A DNA stretch of 64,000 nt from Flavobacterium soyae (GCF_021245985.1 NZ_JAJQXA010000005.1:248001-312000); one strand, 5' to 3'. Shown: positions 24,365 to 34,298, numbered from the stretch's first letter. Made by a program: numbers and translations. Notes: a model not told the origin generated them from the sequence alone.

Positions 24365-26245
24365 CTATATGATATTCTTATCGTCGGCATATCTAAAATG
24401 AATTAATTCACTTCTACTTTTTAATAATATATTTTTTGTTTTAGATAATTGTAAATCTTTTAAATTTTCAATGTAGCCATCATGTATAGAAGTGTGTAAA
24501 TAGCCCAAATCAAATTGTTTATCATATAAATCAATTATTGTTTTTTTATTACTAGCCCATGTCAGAAATAAATTCCCTTCATCAATACTAATTAACTGTT
24601 CAAAATTTTTTTGACCTTCAATACCAAAAGATTCACCCAAAAAATGCTCTGAAAACGATGTTTTATCAATATACGCTAATATATTTTTAATCAGTTTTTC
24701 AAATTTTTTTTCAAGGTTAATTTTTGAAAATTTTAAATTAAAATGTTTTTCTATTTTCTTAAGATCTTCAAAATATTTAAGTAACAATTTAGCATCTAAT
24801 GCATCGTCTTCAAATTTGATTTTCGGTATGTAATTGTAAAAGATTTCATTTTCCTTATAAATTTTGAACTTCTGACCAGAAATAATTTTATAGAGCATTT
24901 CATAGAATTTAAAACCGGAATTAGTTGATCTTATCTGTTCGCTAGGAAAAATTTCTAAATTATATTTTGTTGAATCTTTTTCTGTTTGAAATTCAATTTT
25001 TATAATAACTGTAAAATCTTCAAGTTGAATTTTTAAATGCCCCTCATTTTCACTTGGAGAAATAACAAACAATTTGAAAGGATAGTTATCAATTTCAAAA
25101 CCATCTTCAAAAATAATATGCATATTAAAATCAAAAACAGGTAGTTTCTTTATTATAAGATTTTGAATGTCTTCTTCAGTTTTAAAGCGAAAACCTTTAA
25201 AGAACATATTAAATTCTTTTAAAGAGTTTTTGTCTAAATATACATCTTCAAAATTTTTACCTTTAATTGAAGCCAGAATATTCATTGATTCTTCACTTGT
25301 TGGCATCTCAAATTTAACTTCAATTTTATGATCACTAATTTCGTTCGTAGATTTTATATCTCCAATTTCTATCCTTTTATCTTTTTGACTTAACGTAACA
25401 TTAATTTGATTTGCATTTGCAAAATCCAAAGCTGTTCCAGCAACACCAACTCCTTTTGTTAAATTTGGAAAATAATTTAATCTTAAATCTTCATATATCT
25501 CATTGATAAAATTTTCACCCGTTGATTCAATATATTCAATTCCTATTCTTTGAAAATATTTTAATTTAGCTGGAGGTATAGATGGTGATACAAAGAAAAT
25601 TTCTTTTCTATTATGACCCAATTCTTGTATAATTTTATCGAGTAAAACATTGATATTAGAATCTTCCATTCCATATCCAATAAATAATATATGATTCGAT
25701 GCAAGTCTATCTTTTATTGCATTCCAAAACACACTATCTTCCTTAGATTTAGAAAAATAGTTATTATAGTCAGTAGTTGTTAAGATGATGTTTTCTGTAT
25801 CAGATAGATCAGAATGTATTTTAAAAAGTAATTGTTTTTTAGGATCAACAATTGTGTAATCAGCACTTTTTCGAATGACTTCAATATTATTATTTGTCGA
25901 TTCAATCAATGTGTCATAATTAGTAGTTATAATATTTTTAAAGTGTGGAATTCTGGCTAATAATTGATGAGTTTCGGTTGATAGAGGAATTTTTTGAAAC
26001 TCTTTTTTTAAAGTTGAAAATAAATAATTTTTATTTCCTCCTTTTATATTACAAATTTCTTCAGCTAATTTTGATAGATCATAATTTAATGTAATGTCTT
26101 TTTTTAATTCTTCTGTGAGACCATTATGTAAAATTTCTGCAAGTTTTGCTCCAGATGGACAGCCAGCATACATAGACATTCCAGCTCCTACAAATAATAC
26201 AACTTCTTCATTTCTGATAAGTTCAAAAATCCTCTCTTTTGCCAT
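24365..26245 (-). CDS. SIR2-like domain protein with unknown C-terminal region
   Basis: 626 residues. Residues 15-250 are a SIR2-like (SIR2_2 type) NAD-binding domain: GAGMS at 20-24, TTNYD at 107-111, the catalytic-type histidine H144 in KIHSD, and GYGMEDSN at 190-197. Zinc-binding cysteine pairs of protein deacetylases are absent. Residues 270-626 match nothing I know; they look like mixed alpha/beta sensing domains. SIR2-like domains of this form deplete NAD+ in anti-phage systems (Thoeris, DSR, SIR2-APAZ, SIR2-HerA). The companion gene differs from the partners in those systems. Confidence 0.82.
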   Translation of the reverse strand: MAKERIFELIRNEEVVLFVGAGMSMYAGCPSGAKLAEILHNGLTEELKKDITLNYDLSKLAEEICNIKGGNKNYLFSTLKKEFQKIPLSTETHQLLARIPHFKNIITTNYDTLIESTNNNIEVIRKSADYTIVDPKKQLLFKIHSDLSDTENIILTTTDYNNYFSKSKEDSVFWNAIKDRLASNHILFIGYGMEDSNINVLLDKIIQELGHNRKEIFFVSPSIPPAKLKYFQRIGIEYIESTGENFINEIYEDLRLNYFPNLTKGVGVAGTALDFANANQINVTLSQKDKRIEIGDIKSTNEISDHKIEVKFEMPTSEESMNILASIKGKNFEDVYLDKNSLKEFNMFFKGFRFKTEEDIQNLIIKKLPVFDFNMHIIFEDGFEIDNYPFKLFVISPSENEGHLKIQLEDFTVIIKIEFQTEKDSTKYNLEIFPSEQIRSTNSGFKFYEMLYKIISGQKFKIYKENEIFYNYIPKIKFEDDALDAKLLLKYFEDLKKIEKHFNLKFSKINLEKKFEKLIKNILAYIDKTSFSEHFLGESFGIEGQKNFEQLISIDEGNLFLTWASNKKTIIDLYDKQFDLGYLHTSIHDGYIENLKDLQLSKTKNILLKSRSELIHFRYADDKNII

Positions 26246-26370
26246 TTACTTTTAAGTTTAAGATACTTGACCAATTTAAAAATAATATTCCATTAATAAG
26301 ATTATATTTATATATAAAACTCACAGAAAATACATCTCAAAATTAAAAGATGAAAAAGAGAAGACTAAAC

Positions 26371-26405
26371 AAAAAAAGGACGGCACTATATCAAGTACCG
26401 TCCTT
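26371..26405 (-). terminator. Rho-independent terminator of the second RND efflux operon
   Basis: AAGGACGG at 26376-26383 pairs with CCGTCCTT at 26398-26405, with an inner ACT/AGT pair. On the minus strand it is followed by seven T. It lies 109 bases after the adaptor gene and before the SIR2-like gene, so the SIR2 unit has its own transcription. Confidence 0.8.
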
Positions 26406-26513
26406 CAAGGCAAATTTTAGATTTGCATTTTAAAATCAGTAACAATTTTAAAATGCCGCATTCAAGAATGCGTACAGTTTTTGGTAATCACTAAATTGAA
26501 GACTAAACGCAGG

Positions 26514-27599
26514 TTATTCGTTTATGATATCGCCTTCCTTAGTTTCTTCGCTGGCAATTTTTACCAGTTTATCTTTAAGGCTTAAATCTCCGAAAATTTC
26601 GATTTTATCGTCGATTTCTCTTCCTTTTTTAATGTCAACTCTATTTGCTTTATGGTTCACAACTCTAATTACAAATAAACCTTCAGCAGAATTCACTACT
26701 GCCGATTTCGGAACCACAAATGTGCTGTCTTTCGCATTAAGCGGCAATAAAACTTCGGCAACCATTCCAGGTAATAAGTCTTTTTTGGTATTCACAACAT
26801 CCATTTCAACACGCTCAGAACGTAATTTTAAATCTAAAGCACCAGACATTCTGGTAATTTTAGCTTTAAAAGTTTCAGGCAATGATTTTACATTAAAACT
26901 CATTTCGTCGCCTTCGTGTAAATATCCTGTATACAATTCCGGAATAGAAACCGCCAAACGTAACTTATCTTGCTGTTGAATCGTCAATAAAGGCAAATCT
27001 GAACCTTTTCCTGCCGGACCAACAAATGTTCCTAAATTCACGTTTCTTGCCGCCACAACGCCATCAAACGGAGCGCGAATCTCCAAATAACCTCTTATAA
27101 TCGAAACTTCTTTATGAGCTGCAATTGCGGCTTGGTATTGTGCATAATCAGAATTCTTTTTTCCGCTTGCCATTTCTAAATCATTTTTAGAAATCGTTCC
27201 TTCAACTTTACTTGTTTCATACAAACGGTTGTAAGTGCTTTTGCTGGTGGCATAAATCGCTTCCATCGATTTTAATCTCGATTCGGCTGCAGCCAGCTGC
27301 GAACTGATTTCAGGAGCTTCTAAAACCACTAAAAGCTGTCCTTTTTTTACTTTAGAACCAATATCAACTTTTAATGTTTTTACGAAACTGCTCACTTTTG
27401 CATACAAATCTACTTGTTGAAAACCAGTTAATTCGGCTGGTAAACGCAATTCTGTTGTTAATTTTTCTTTCGCTAAAAGGAAAGTTTCAACTTTAGGTTC
27501 GATTTCTGCTTTCGCAGTTTCTTCTTTTTTCTTTTCACAGCTGCTTAGTGCCACTAAAGCTGTAAACAATATTGCGATTGATTTTATATTATTTTTCAT
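26514..27599 (-). CDS. RND efflux periplasmic adaptor (second system)
   Basis: 361 residues with lipoprotein signal (IAILFTALVALSS-C at about residue 21). Adaptor signatures: FQQVDLYAKVSSFVKTLKVD, IGSKVKKGQLLVVLE, and GYLEIRAPFDGVVAARNVNL. It is the last gene of an operon in the order outer-membrane factor, pump, adaptor, and lies 112 bases after the pump gene. The spacer between them contains TTTACGACTTTATAAC repeats. Confidence 0.9.
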   Translation of the reverse strand: MKNNIKSIAILFTALVALSSCEKKKEETAKAEIEPKVETFLLAKEKLTTELRLPAELTGFQQVDLYAKVSSFVKTLKVDIGSKVKKGQLLVVLEAPEISSQLAAAESRLKSMEAIYATSKSTYNRLYETSKVEGTISKNDLEMASGKKNSDYAQYQAAIAAHKEVSIIRGYLEIRAPFDGVVAARNVNLGTFVGPAGKGSDLPLLTIQQQDKLRLAVSIPELYTGYLHEGDEMSFNVKSLPETFKAKITRMSGALDLKLRSERVEMDVVNTKKDLLPGMVAEVLLPLNAKDSTFVVPKSAVVNSAEGLFVIRVVNHKANRVDIKKGREIDDKIEIFGDLSLKDKLVKIASEETKEGDIINE

Positions 27600-27711
27600 T
27601 TTTTGGTTTTATATAAATATGTTTTATAAGTATACGGAAAGTATAAAAGTTTATCGAAGTGTTTTCGCGACGATTGTAACTTTCGACTTTCAACTTTACG
27701 ACTTTATAACT

Positions 27712-30700
27712 TTACGACTTTATAACTTTCGACTTACTTATTGATGAGATATAATGGATGCTTTCTTCGTCTTCAGGATCTAAAGAAACAGATTGTGTCG
27801 ATGTTTTTTCTTGTGCCCAGGCAAAAATCTGAGGAAGAATTAATAATACGGCAAAAGTAGAAAATAATAATCCGCCAATAACCGCTCTTCCTAACGGAGA
27901 AACCTGATCGCCGCCTTCACCGTGTCCAATTGCCATAGGTAACATTCCCGCAATCATCGCCACAGATGTCATGATAATAGGACGAAGACGCAGCGCCGCA
28001 GCTTCGCGCGCAGATTCTAACGCATTCCCGTTTCGTTTACGCAATTGTTCGGCATTCGTGACCAGCAAAACGGCATTGGCAATCGAAACCCCAACCGACA
28101 TAATGATTCCCATATACGATTGTAAATTTAACGTAGAACCTGTAAGCGTAAGCATTAATAAAGCTCCTAAAACAACCGCAGGAACCGTCGTTAAAATTAC
28201 CAATGAAACTTTGAACGACTGGAAATTAGCGGCTAACATTAAGAAGATTACAAAAACGGCAACCAATAATCCTGTTTGTAAACTACTTAATGTTTCGCTC
28301 AATACAGTACTTAACCCAATTGGCGAAATGAACAAACCACGAGGTAATTCGCCTAAAGAACTAATTGTTTTGCCCACATCTTTTGTAGCCGTACCTAAAT
28401 CGGTCTGGTTGATGTTTGCCGTAACAGTAATGTAAGGCATAGCCCCTAAATTGTCATTTTCACCACTTACAAATGTGGGTGTAATTTTTGCAACGTCACT
28501 CAAAACCGGACGAATCGAGTTTCTTAATACCGGAATTTCTCCAATATCAGTTTTGCTTTTCATTTTATTCAAAGGAACCTGAACCTGAACGTTATATGAT
28601 AATCCCGCTTTTTCATCGACCCACGTATTTTTTTCGGTATATCTTGATGATGAAGTCGAAGCAATAAGCGAACGTGAAATATCATTCATATCAACGCCTA
28701 ATTCTGCCGCACGGGTTCTGTCAATATCAATATTCATTGCCGGATAATGAATTGGCTGACCAATTTGTACATCTCTGAAATACGAAATCGCTTTTAGTTT
28801 ATCAATAATTTGATTGGCGTATAATTCATTTCGTTTTTTGTCTTTTCCTGCAATTCGAATTTCGATTGGAGTAGGAGAACCCTGGCTTAAAACTTTATCT
28901 GTCAATTCGATTGGTTCAAAAGAAACTTTAGTATTGGGCAGTACTTTTTTCAGTCTTGCTCTAAAATCATCTTTAAACTCATCCATATCAACATGATATT
29001 CCTTTAAACTTACTTGGAAAACAGCTTCATGCGAACCCGCCATGAATAAATAAATCGGATTAATCGAGAATAGAGAAGGGTGCTGACCCACATAAACAGA
29101 AGATATTCCGATATGTTCCTGACCAACCATTTTTTTCAATTCTTTTAAAACGATTATAGCCTGTTCTTCTGTTCTTTCTAAACGTGTTCCGTCTGGAGCA
29201 CGAAGCCTTAACTGAAACTGACTTGAATTGGTTTTTGGGAATACATCTTTTCCAATAAAACCAATAAATACAATGGCTAAAGCAGTAGCAGAAACCAGAT
29301 ATATAATACTTGTCGCTTTTTTGTATGGAAACAAACGGTCTAAAGTTCTCATAAAACGAACCCTGAATCTTTCAAAAAGACTCAATTTTCCGTCATTATT
29401 AAAATCTTCTCTTTCAACCATTACTTTTTTCTGGCTGATTAAATCTTTTTCAGATTCCGGAGTTAACCCGCAGTCTCTAAATTCAGCTTCATCATCTGTA
29501 ATTTCTGGGCCATGTTCGTGTTTTTCATGTCCTTTCATTATCCAGTTTGCCATTACAGGAACAAAAGTCTGAGACAATAAAAACGAAATAACCATCGAAA
29601 ACCCAATTGCTAAAGCCAAAGGAAGAAACAGCGCTCCCGGAATACCAACCATAGTAAATGCCGGCGCAAACACAGCCAGGATACAAAGCAAGATCAATAA
29701 TTTAGGCAGAGCAATTTCCTGACACGCATCCCAAATGGCGAGTGCCTTTGGTTTTCCCATGTCGAGGTGCTGGTGAATATTTTCGATCGTAACCGTACTT
29801 TCATCCACCAAAATACCAATGGCAAGAGCCAATCCGGATAAAGACATTAAGTTGATCGTTTGCCCGAATAATTTCAAGAATAAAACTCCTGAAATAATAG
29901 AAATTGGAATCGTTAAGATTACAATTAATGCCGCACGTTTATCTCCCAGGAATAATAAAACCATTAATCCCGTTAAAACCGCACCAATAATTCCCTCAGT
30001 AATTAAACTTTTAACCGAATTGATTACATAAACTGACTGGTCAAATTCATACGTAATGTTTACATCTTCAGGAAGTGTACTTTGAATTTTAGGAAGTTCG
30101 GCTTTTAATTTCTGAACCACATCCCAGGTCGAAGCGTCTCCCGCTTTTGCAATGCTGATATAAACCGAACGTTTTCCGTTTACTAAAGCGTAACCTGCTG
30201 TAATATCGGCACCGTCTTTTACAGAAGCAACATCGCCTAATTTTAGATTTTGAACACCGCCTTTAAATAACGGAATCTGTTCAAAATCCTTCACTTCTTT
30301 AATTGTATTATTAGTTGGCGTAATATAGTTTTTGTCGCCCATACGAACGTTTCCTGATGGAGCCGTTTGGTTGTTTAAACGAATCGCTTCAACAACTTGA
30401 TCCGGCGTCATATTATGCGAACGCAATAAATCAGGGTCTACGTTAACCTCAATTGTTCTTGGGCTTCCGCCAAAGGGAGCCGGCGATAACAAACCGGGAA
30501 TCGAAGTAAACGAAGCACGAACATAAACGTTGGCTAAATCCTGTAATTCGTTATTTGACCTAATTTTACTGCTCAAAACCAATTGACCAATTGGCAGTGA
30601 AGAAGCATCAAAACGAATGATAAACGGAGGTTGTGTTCCTGGTGGAAAAACCGCCTGAATTCTGTTTGAAAGCGCACTTAACTCGGCAGCAGCCTGAGCC

Positions 30701-31002
30701 ATATTTGTACCTTCATAATAGGTTAATTTCATAATCATTAACCCCTGAATATTTTTGGTTTCTACCGATTTTATACCATTCGAGAAAGGTAAAACATTCA
30801 CGTAGTTTTTAGCAAAATAAGCCTCCATCTGGTCTGGCGTATAACCTCCAAACGGATGCGCAATATAAATAACCGGCAAATTCATTTTTGGCAGAATATC
30901 TACCTTAATGTCTTTGATGGCACCAATTCCGAAGAAAAATAGACCCGCAACCAATACTAATATGGAAATGGGTTTGCGGAGTGCAAAACGTATTAAATTC
31001 AT
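27712..31002 (-). CDS. RND efflux pump, inner-membrane subunit (second system)
   Basis: 1096 residues. TM1 is near the N-terminus, and the acidic pair of TM4 is D400-E401 in GILVDESTVTIENIH, not the usual Asp-Asp. The loop between TM6 and TM7 (about residues 488-550) is longer than in AcrB: it is His-rich (GHEKHEHGPE) and contains D533-F-N-N-D-G-K-L-S-L-F-E544, a perfect match to an EF-hand calcium loop. The C-terminal half has the standard RND arrangement (AGMLPMAIGHGEGGDQVSP). Outer-membrane factor and adaptor genes flank it. Confidence 0.92.
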   Translation of the reverse strand: MNLIRFALRKPISILVLVAGLFFFGIGAIKDIKVDILPKMNLPVIYIAHPFGGYTPDQMEAYFAKNYVNVLPFSNGIKSVETKNIQGLMIMKLTYYEGTNMAQAAAELSALSNRIQAVFPPGTQPPFIIRFDASSLPIGQLVLSSKIRSNNELQDLANVYVRASFTSIPGLLSPAPFGGSPRTIEVNVDPDLLRSHNMTPDQVVEAIRLNNQTAPSGNVRMGDKNYITPTNNTIKEVKDFEQIPLFKGGVQNLKLGDVASVKDGADITAGYALVNGKRSVYISIAKAGDASTWDVVQKLKAELPKIQSTLPEDVNITYEFDQSVYVINSVKSLITEGIIGAVLTGLMVLLFLGDKRAALIVILTIPISIISGVLFLKLFGQTINLMSLSGLALAIGILVDESTVTIENIHQHLDMGKPKALAIWDACQEIALPKLLILLCILAVFAPAFTMVGIPGALFLPLALAIGFSMVISFLLSQTFVPVMANWIMKGHEKHEHGPEITDDEAEFRDCGLTPESEKDLISQKKVMVEREDFNNDGKLSLFERFRVRFMRTLDRLFPYKKATSIIYLVSATALAIVFIGFIGKDVFPKTNSSQFQLRLRAPDGTRLERTEEQAIIVLKELKKMVGQEHIGISSVYVGQHPSLFSINPIYLFMAGSHEAVFQVSLKEYHVDMDEFKDDFRARLKKVLPNTKVSFEPIELTDKVLSQGSPTPIEIRIAGKDKKRNELYANQIIDKLKAISYFRDVQIGQPIHYPAMNIDIDRTRAAELGVDMNDISRSLIASTSSSRYTEKNTWVDEKAGLSYNVQVQVPLNKMKSKTDIGEIPVLRNSIRPVLSDVAKITPTFVSGENDNLGAMPYITVTANINQTDLGTATKDVGKTISSLGELPRGLFISPIGLSTVLSETLSSLQTGLLVAVFVIFLMLAANFQSFKVSLVILTTVPAVVLGALLMLTLTGSTLNLQSYMGIIMSVGVSIANAVLLVTNAEQLRKRNGNALESAREAAALRLRPIIMTSVAMIAGMLPMAIGHGEGGDQVSPLGRAVIGGLLFSTFAVLLILPQIFAWAQEKTSTQSVSLDPEDEESIHYISSISKSKVIKS

Positions 31003-31014
31003 TAGACGTTATAA

Positions 31015-32400
31015 TTAAAATTCATTTATAAATAAGTCAAAATTGCCCGTTGCAGCAACTTTCAGCAAAAACGACTGCCATACATTATTGTTCACAATAT
31101 CACGATCGATTTCGGCACGGTTTAAAGTGTAAATCGTTTGGGTCAAATCGGTTAAATCAGTTAAACCATTTTTGTATAAAGTCGATTTTTGAATGTAAGC
31201 TCTTTTTGCCGCATCAACCTGAATAGGTGCTTCGGCATAATTATCAAGCGTAATTTTGATCTTATCTTCGGCAAAAGTCAGCTGCGATTTCAATTCTCTG
31301 TCTGCCTGATTATATTCTTCCTGTAAAGCTTGAGAAACAAATTTCTGGGCGCTTACTTGTTTGCTTGATCTAAAAGGTGTGGTTAAATTCCAAGTGATTC
31401 CAACTCCAACCAAATAATTGGTACGATCCGGATTTACGCCATCCCAGTAATTTCTGCTAAAAGCATGCTGGTCTGTGGCATAACTATTTTCAAATCCCGA
31501 AGCTCTGGTTTGTAAAACTCCAAAAGCACTCATTGTTGGGTAATAAAAACGTTTGTATAATTTAACCTGCTGATTGCTGTAATCGATTTTCGTTTTATAG
31601 AATTGCAATAAAGGATGCAGACTATCTGCAGCTGTATTTCCTTTAATTAATTCTTTCGGAATCTGAGTTACAAAAAGAGTATCGGTAACAAAATCCTGAG
31701 GCGCAACGCCCATTAAATCGACCAGTTTATTGTTTTGTTCTTTAACGAAATTCTTCGCAAGGTTTAAAGCAATTTTAGCTTTAGAAACTTCGGCTGTAGC
31801 CAATGTAGAATCTACGCCGGCCAATAATCCGTTTTTAACTCTCGCAACAGCTGTCTTTTTGAAAACCTCTGCACGATCCAGGTTTTTTTGCTGAGAAATC
31901 AACAATCTTTGACTCGCCAATAGATTTAAATAAGCAGCAGAAATTTTGATTTCCTGTTGGAATTTTTCCTGTTGTAAATCTTTTTCTTTGGCCTGAACAT
32001 CAATTTTAGACAAATTGATTTTTTCCTGCGTTTTTCCAAAAGTGAAAAAATCCCAGTTCATGTTGACCAGATAAAGTGCGCCAAAAGCCGAATTCCAGTT
32101 TTGTTCCGGCAGCGGTAATCCTGATGAAGCAACTCCAAGACCTCCAAATCCATAAAGCGGTCCGTTTTGACCATTTACAGTTCCGTAATCCTGCTGTGCC
32201 GATAAATTTAGGTTAGGCAGGTAATCACGTCGAGATTGTTTTAGAGTCTCTTTTGATGCATTGGTGTAATTGTTTTTTGCCCTGATCGAACCGTAATTTT
32301 CAAGCCCAGTTTTTACTGCTTCTTTTAAAGAAAGGGTTTGAGAGTAACCGATTGATGCAAAAATCAAGAAAAATAATAAGGTAATTTTTTTGAAATACAT
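31015..32400 (-). CDS. TolC-family outer-membrane efflux protein (second system)
   Basis: 461 residues from the ATG at 32400, which places a normal cleavable signal MYFKKITLLFFLIFASIGYS-Q at the N-terminus; the frame open to 32490 would put 30 unrelated residues ahead. Two OEP repeats follow, with NYTNASKETLKQSRRDYLPNL and the closing LYKNGLTDLTDLTQTIYTL. Unlike the first system, this factor is not a lipoprotein. It is the first gene of the operon, divergent from the histidine kinase gene. Confidence 0.88.
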   Translation of the reverse strand: MYFKKITLLFFLIFASIGYSQTLSLKEAVKTGLENYGSIRAKNNYTNASKETLKQSRRDYLPNLNLSAQQDYGTVNGQNGPLYGFGGLGVASSGLPLPEQNWNSAFGALYLVNMNWDFFTFGKTQEKINLSKIDVQAKEKDLQQEKFQQEIKISAAYLNLLASQRLLISQQKNLDRAEVFKKTAVARVKNGLLAGVDSTLATAEVSKAKIALNLAKNFVKEQNNKLVDLMGVAPQDFVTDTLFVTQIPKELIKGNTAADSLHPLLQFYKTKIDYSNQQVKLYKRFYYPTMSAFGVLQTRASGFENSYATDQHAFSRNYWDGVNPDRTNYLVGVGITWNLTTPFRSSKQVSAQKFVSQALQEEYNQADRELKSQLTFAEDKIKITLDNYAEAPIQVDAAKRAYIQKSTLYKNGLTDLTDLTQTIYTLNRAEIDRDIVNNNVWQSFLLKVAATGNFDLFINEF

Positions 32401-32480
32401 AAACTCAAGTGTGAAATTATAGCACAAATTTATTTCTCTTGTACTGATAAAAGTCATGTTAAGTGATGTACTGCAATAGT

Positions 32481-32505
32481 AAATGACCAATTCAATTGGT
32501 CATTT
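32481..32505. promoter_or_regulatory. 25-bp perfect palindrome between efflux operon and two-component genes
   Basis: AAATGACCAATT (32481-32492) and AATTGGTCATTT (32494-32505) are exact complements around a single C. It lies 81 bases before the outer-membrane factor ATG and 58 before the kinase ATG. With the short T-run it could be a terminator, but its perfect dyad in a divergent promoter region fits an operator better. Confidence 0.6.
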
Positions 32506-32562
32506 TTTAGAAATGATAATTAAATATTTGTCCGTACTTTGTGAACTATTTAAGTTTAAAAA

Positions 32563-33600
32563 ATGAGCATAAAATTTGATAATATTCTGGATAACAAATG
32601 GTGGCAGGAAATTGCCGTCGTCGCGTTTTCCTTTACCATATATACTTTAAAAAACGACTGGATGTTATTTAGTTCTATAACATCTGTTTTAATGGGTATT
32701 TTCTTTTATTGCATTTTGTACATGCACGCACAATTCAATCGTTTCTTTCTTTTCCCAATATTATTTAAAACCCGTCGTCCTTTTACTTACCTGGTATTAA
32801 CGCTTTTTGGAGTTCTTGTTTTCTCGATTGTTTTATATGAGATTACAATGCTGGATATGTTTAGCAGCTGTCATTTGTATCAAAACTCCCATCAAAGAAG
32901 TTATTTGTACCAATTAGCCAGCGTTTTGGGAACTTTGGTTTGTATTTTAAGCCCGATTATTGTTTTTAAATTCTACAGAATACACAGAAAACGTACCGAA
33001 GAAGCTTTGTTATTTAACCAAATGCAGTTGAATTCGTTAAAAGGACAATTGAACCCGCATTTCTTATTTAACACTTTTAATACGCTTTACGGAATTAGTC
33101 TGGAATTTCCGGACAGAACACCGGACTTAATTATGAAGGTTTCGCAGTTAATGCGTTATCAATTAGAAAGTAACAGCAAACAATGCGTATCTTTAGAAGA
33201 CGAATTAGAGTTTATAAACAGTTATGTACAGCTGGAAAAAGAGCGTGTTGGGTATCGCTGTGATATTACTTTGGATTCTAAAGTTGACAATGAAAATGCA
33301 TATAAAATTTCGCCGATGCTTTTAATTGCTTTTATTGAAAATGCTTTTAAACACGGAACCTGCGCAATTGAAAAATGCTTCGTCCAGATTTTTATTACGG
33401 TAGAAGACGGACAGCTGCATCTTCATGTAGTGAATTCAATTCCAACAAAGCAAACCGATGTTGTTTCGACTAAAATTGGTTTAAAAAATACGATTGAAAG
33501 ACTGAATTTGATTTTCGGGAAAAACTATACACTCGACATTCAGGAGAACAAAAACACTTATATTGTTGATTTAAAACTGCAGTTGAAAAGATTTGCATAA
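32563..33600 (+). CDS. LytS-type sensor histidine kinase (His_kinase family)
   Basis: 345 residues. Four membrane spans in residues about 15-135, a short coiled linker, then the PF06580-type transmitter: H166 in LNPHFLFNTFNTLYG is the phosphorylated histidine and AFIENAFKHG the ATP-binding N box. There is no separate extracytoplasmic domain, so it probably senses within the membrane. The stop codon overlaps the response-regulator ATG. Divergence from an RND operon suggests control of the pump. Confidence 0.9.
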   Translation: MSIKFDNILDNKWWQEIAVVAFSFTIYTLKNDWMLFSSITSVLMGIFFYCILYMHAQFNRFFLFPILFKTRRPFTYLVLTLFGVLVFSIVLYEITMLDMFSSCHLYQNSHQRSYLYQLASVLGTLVCILSPIIVFKFYRIHRKRTEEALLFNQMQLNSLKGQLNPHFLFNTFNTLYGISLEFPDRTPDLIMKVSQLMRYQLESNSKQCVSLEDELEFINSYVQLEKERVGYRCDITLDSKVDNENAYKISPMLLIAFIENAFKHGTCAIEKCFVQIFITVEDGQLHLHVVNSIPTKQTDVVSTKIGLKNTIERLNLIFGKNYTLDIQENKNTYIVDLKLQLKRFA

Positions 33601-34298
33601 TGAGAGATCCTAAAAAATGCATTATTGTTGATGATGAGCCGGCAGCGCATTATGTTTTAGCTAATTATATAAAACAAAATCCGCAGTTAGAATTGGTTTT
33701 TCAGGGATATAATGGCATTGAAGCAATGGATTATCTCAGGGAAAATAAAGTCGATTTGATGTTTTTGGATATTAATATGCCTGAGATTTCAGGAATGGAA
33801 TTATTAAAGATTATTCCCAATCATCCTAAAACAATTTTAACGACAGCTTATTCTGAATTTGCACTCGAAAGTTACGATTACGGCGTAATTGATTATTTAC
33901 TGAAACCTATTTATTTCCCCAGATTTTTAAAAGCTGTTGACCGTTTTTTCTCTACAGAAAATGTAAAAACAAAAGAAGAAGAAATAGTGGTAAACAAAGT
34001 AAGTGTTAAAGTCGACGGTTATTTTATTGATATTGAATTAGACCAGCTTTTGTATGCACAGAGTTTTGGAAACTATGTGAAACTGCATACTGCAAAACGA
34101 ATTTATCTGGCTTCAATTACAACAACTGAGCTCGAAAAATGCCTGCCGGAAAAGAATTTTATCCGAATTCATAAATCTTTTATTGTATCGCTGGACAAAA
34201 TTGAAGCAACAGAAAAAGATTTTGTAATGATTAAAAATGAAAAACTGCCTGTTGGAATAACCTACAAAAGGGAATTGACGGACAGATTAAAAAAGTAG
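33600..34298 (+). CDS. LytTR-family response regulator
   Basis: 232 residues. Receiver domain: acidic D11-D12, phosphoacceptor D57 in LMFLDINMP, T in TTAYS, K in LLKPI. The C-terminal LytTR DNA-binding domain has YAQSFGNYVKLHT and FIRIHKSFIVSLDKI. It overlaps the kinase gene by one base and forms a cognate pair with it. LytTR proteins bind direct repeats, so the palindrome upstream of the kinase may be for a different regulator. Confidence 0.92.
   Translation: MRDPKKCIIVDDEPAAHYVLANYIKQNPQLELVFQGYNGIEAMDYLRENKVDLMFLDINMPEISGMELLKIIPNHPKTILTTAYSEFALESYDYGVIDYLLKPIYFPRFLKAVDRFFSTENVKTKEEEIVVNKVSVKVDGYFIDIELDQLLYAQSFGNYVKLHTAKRIYLASITTTELEKCLPEKNFIRIHKSFIVSLDKIEATEKDFVMIKNEKLPVGITYKRELTDRLKK

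Noticed and set aside
24365..26245. SIR2-like protein as a metabolic protein deacetylase
   Set aside because: The zinc-binding cysteines of deacetylase sirtuins are missing and the motifs fit the SIR2_2 defence-type group.
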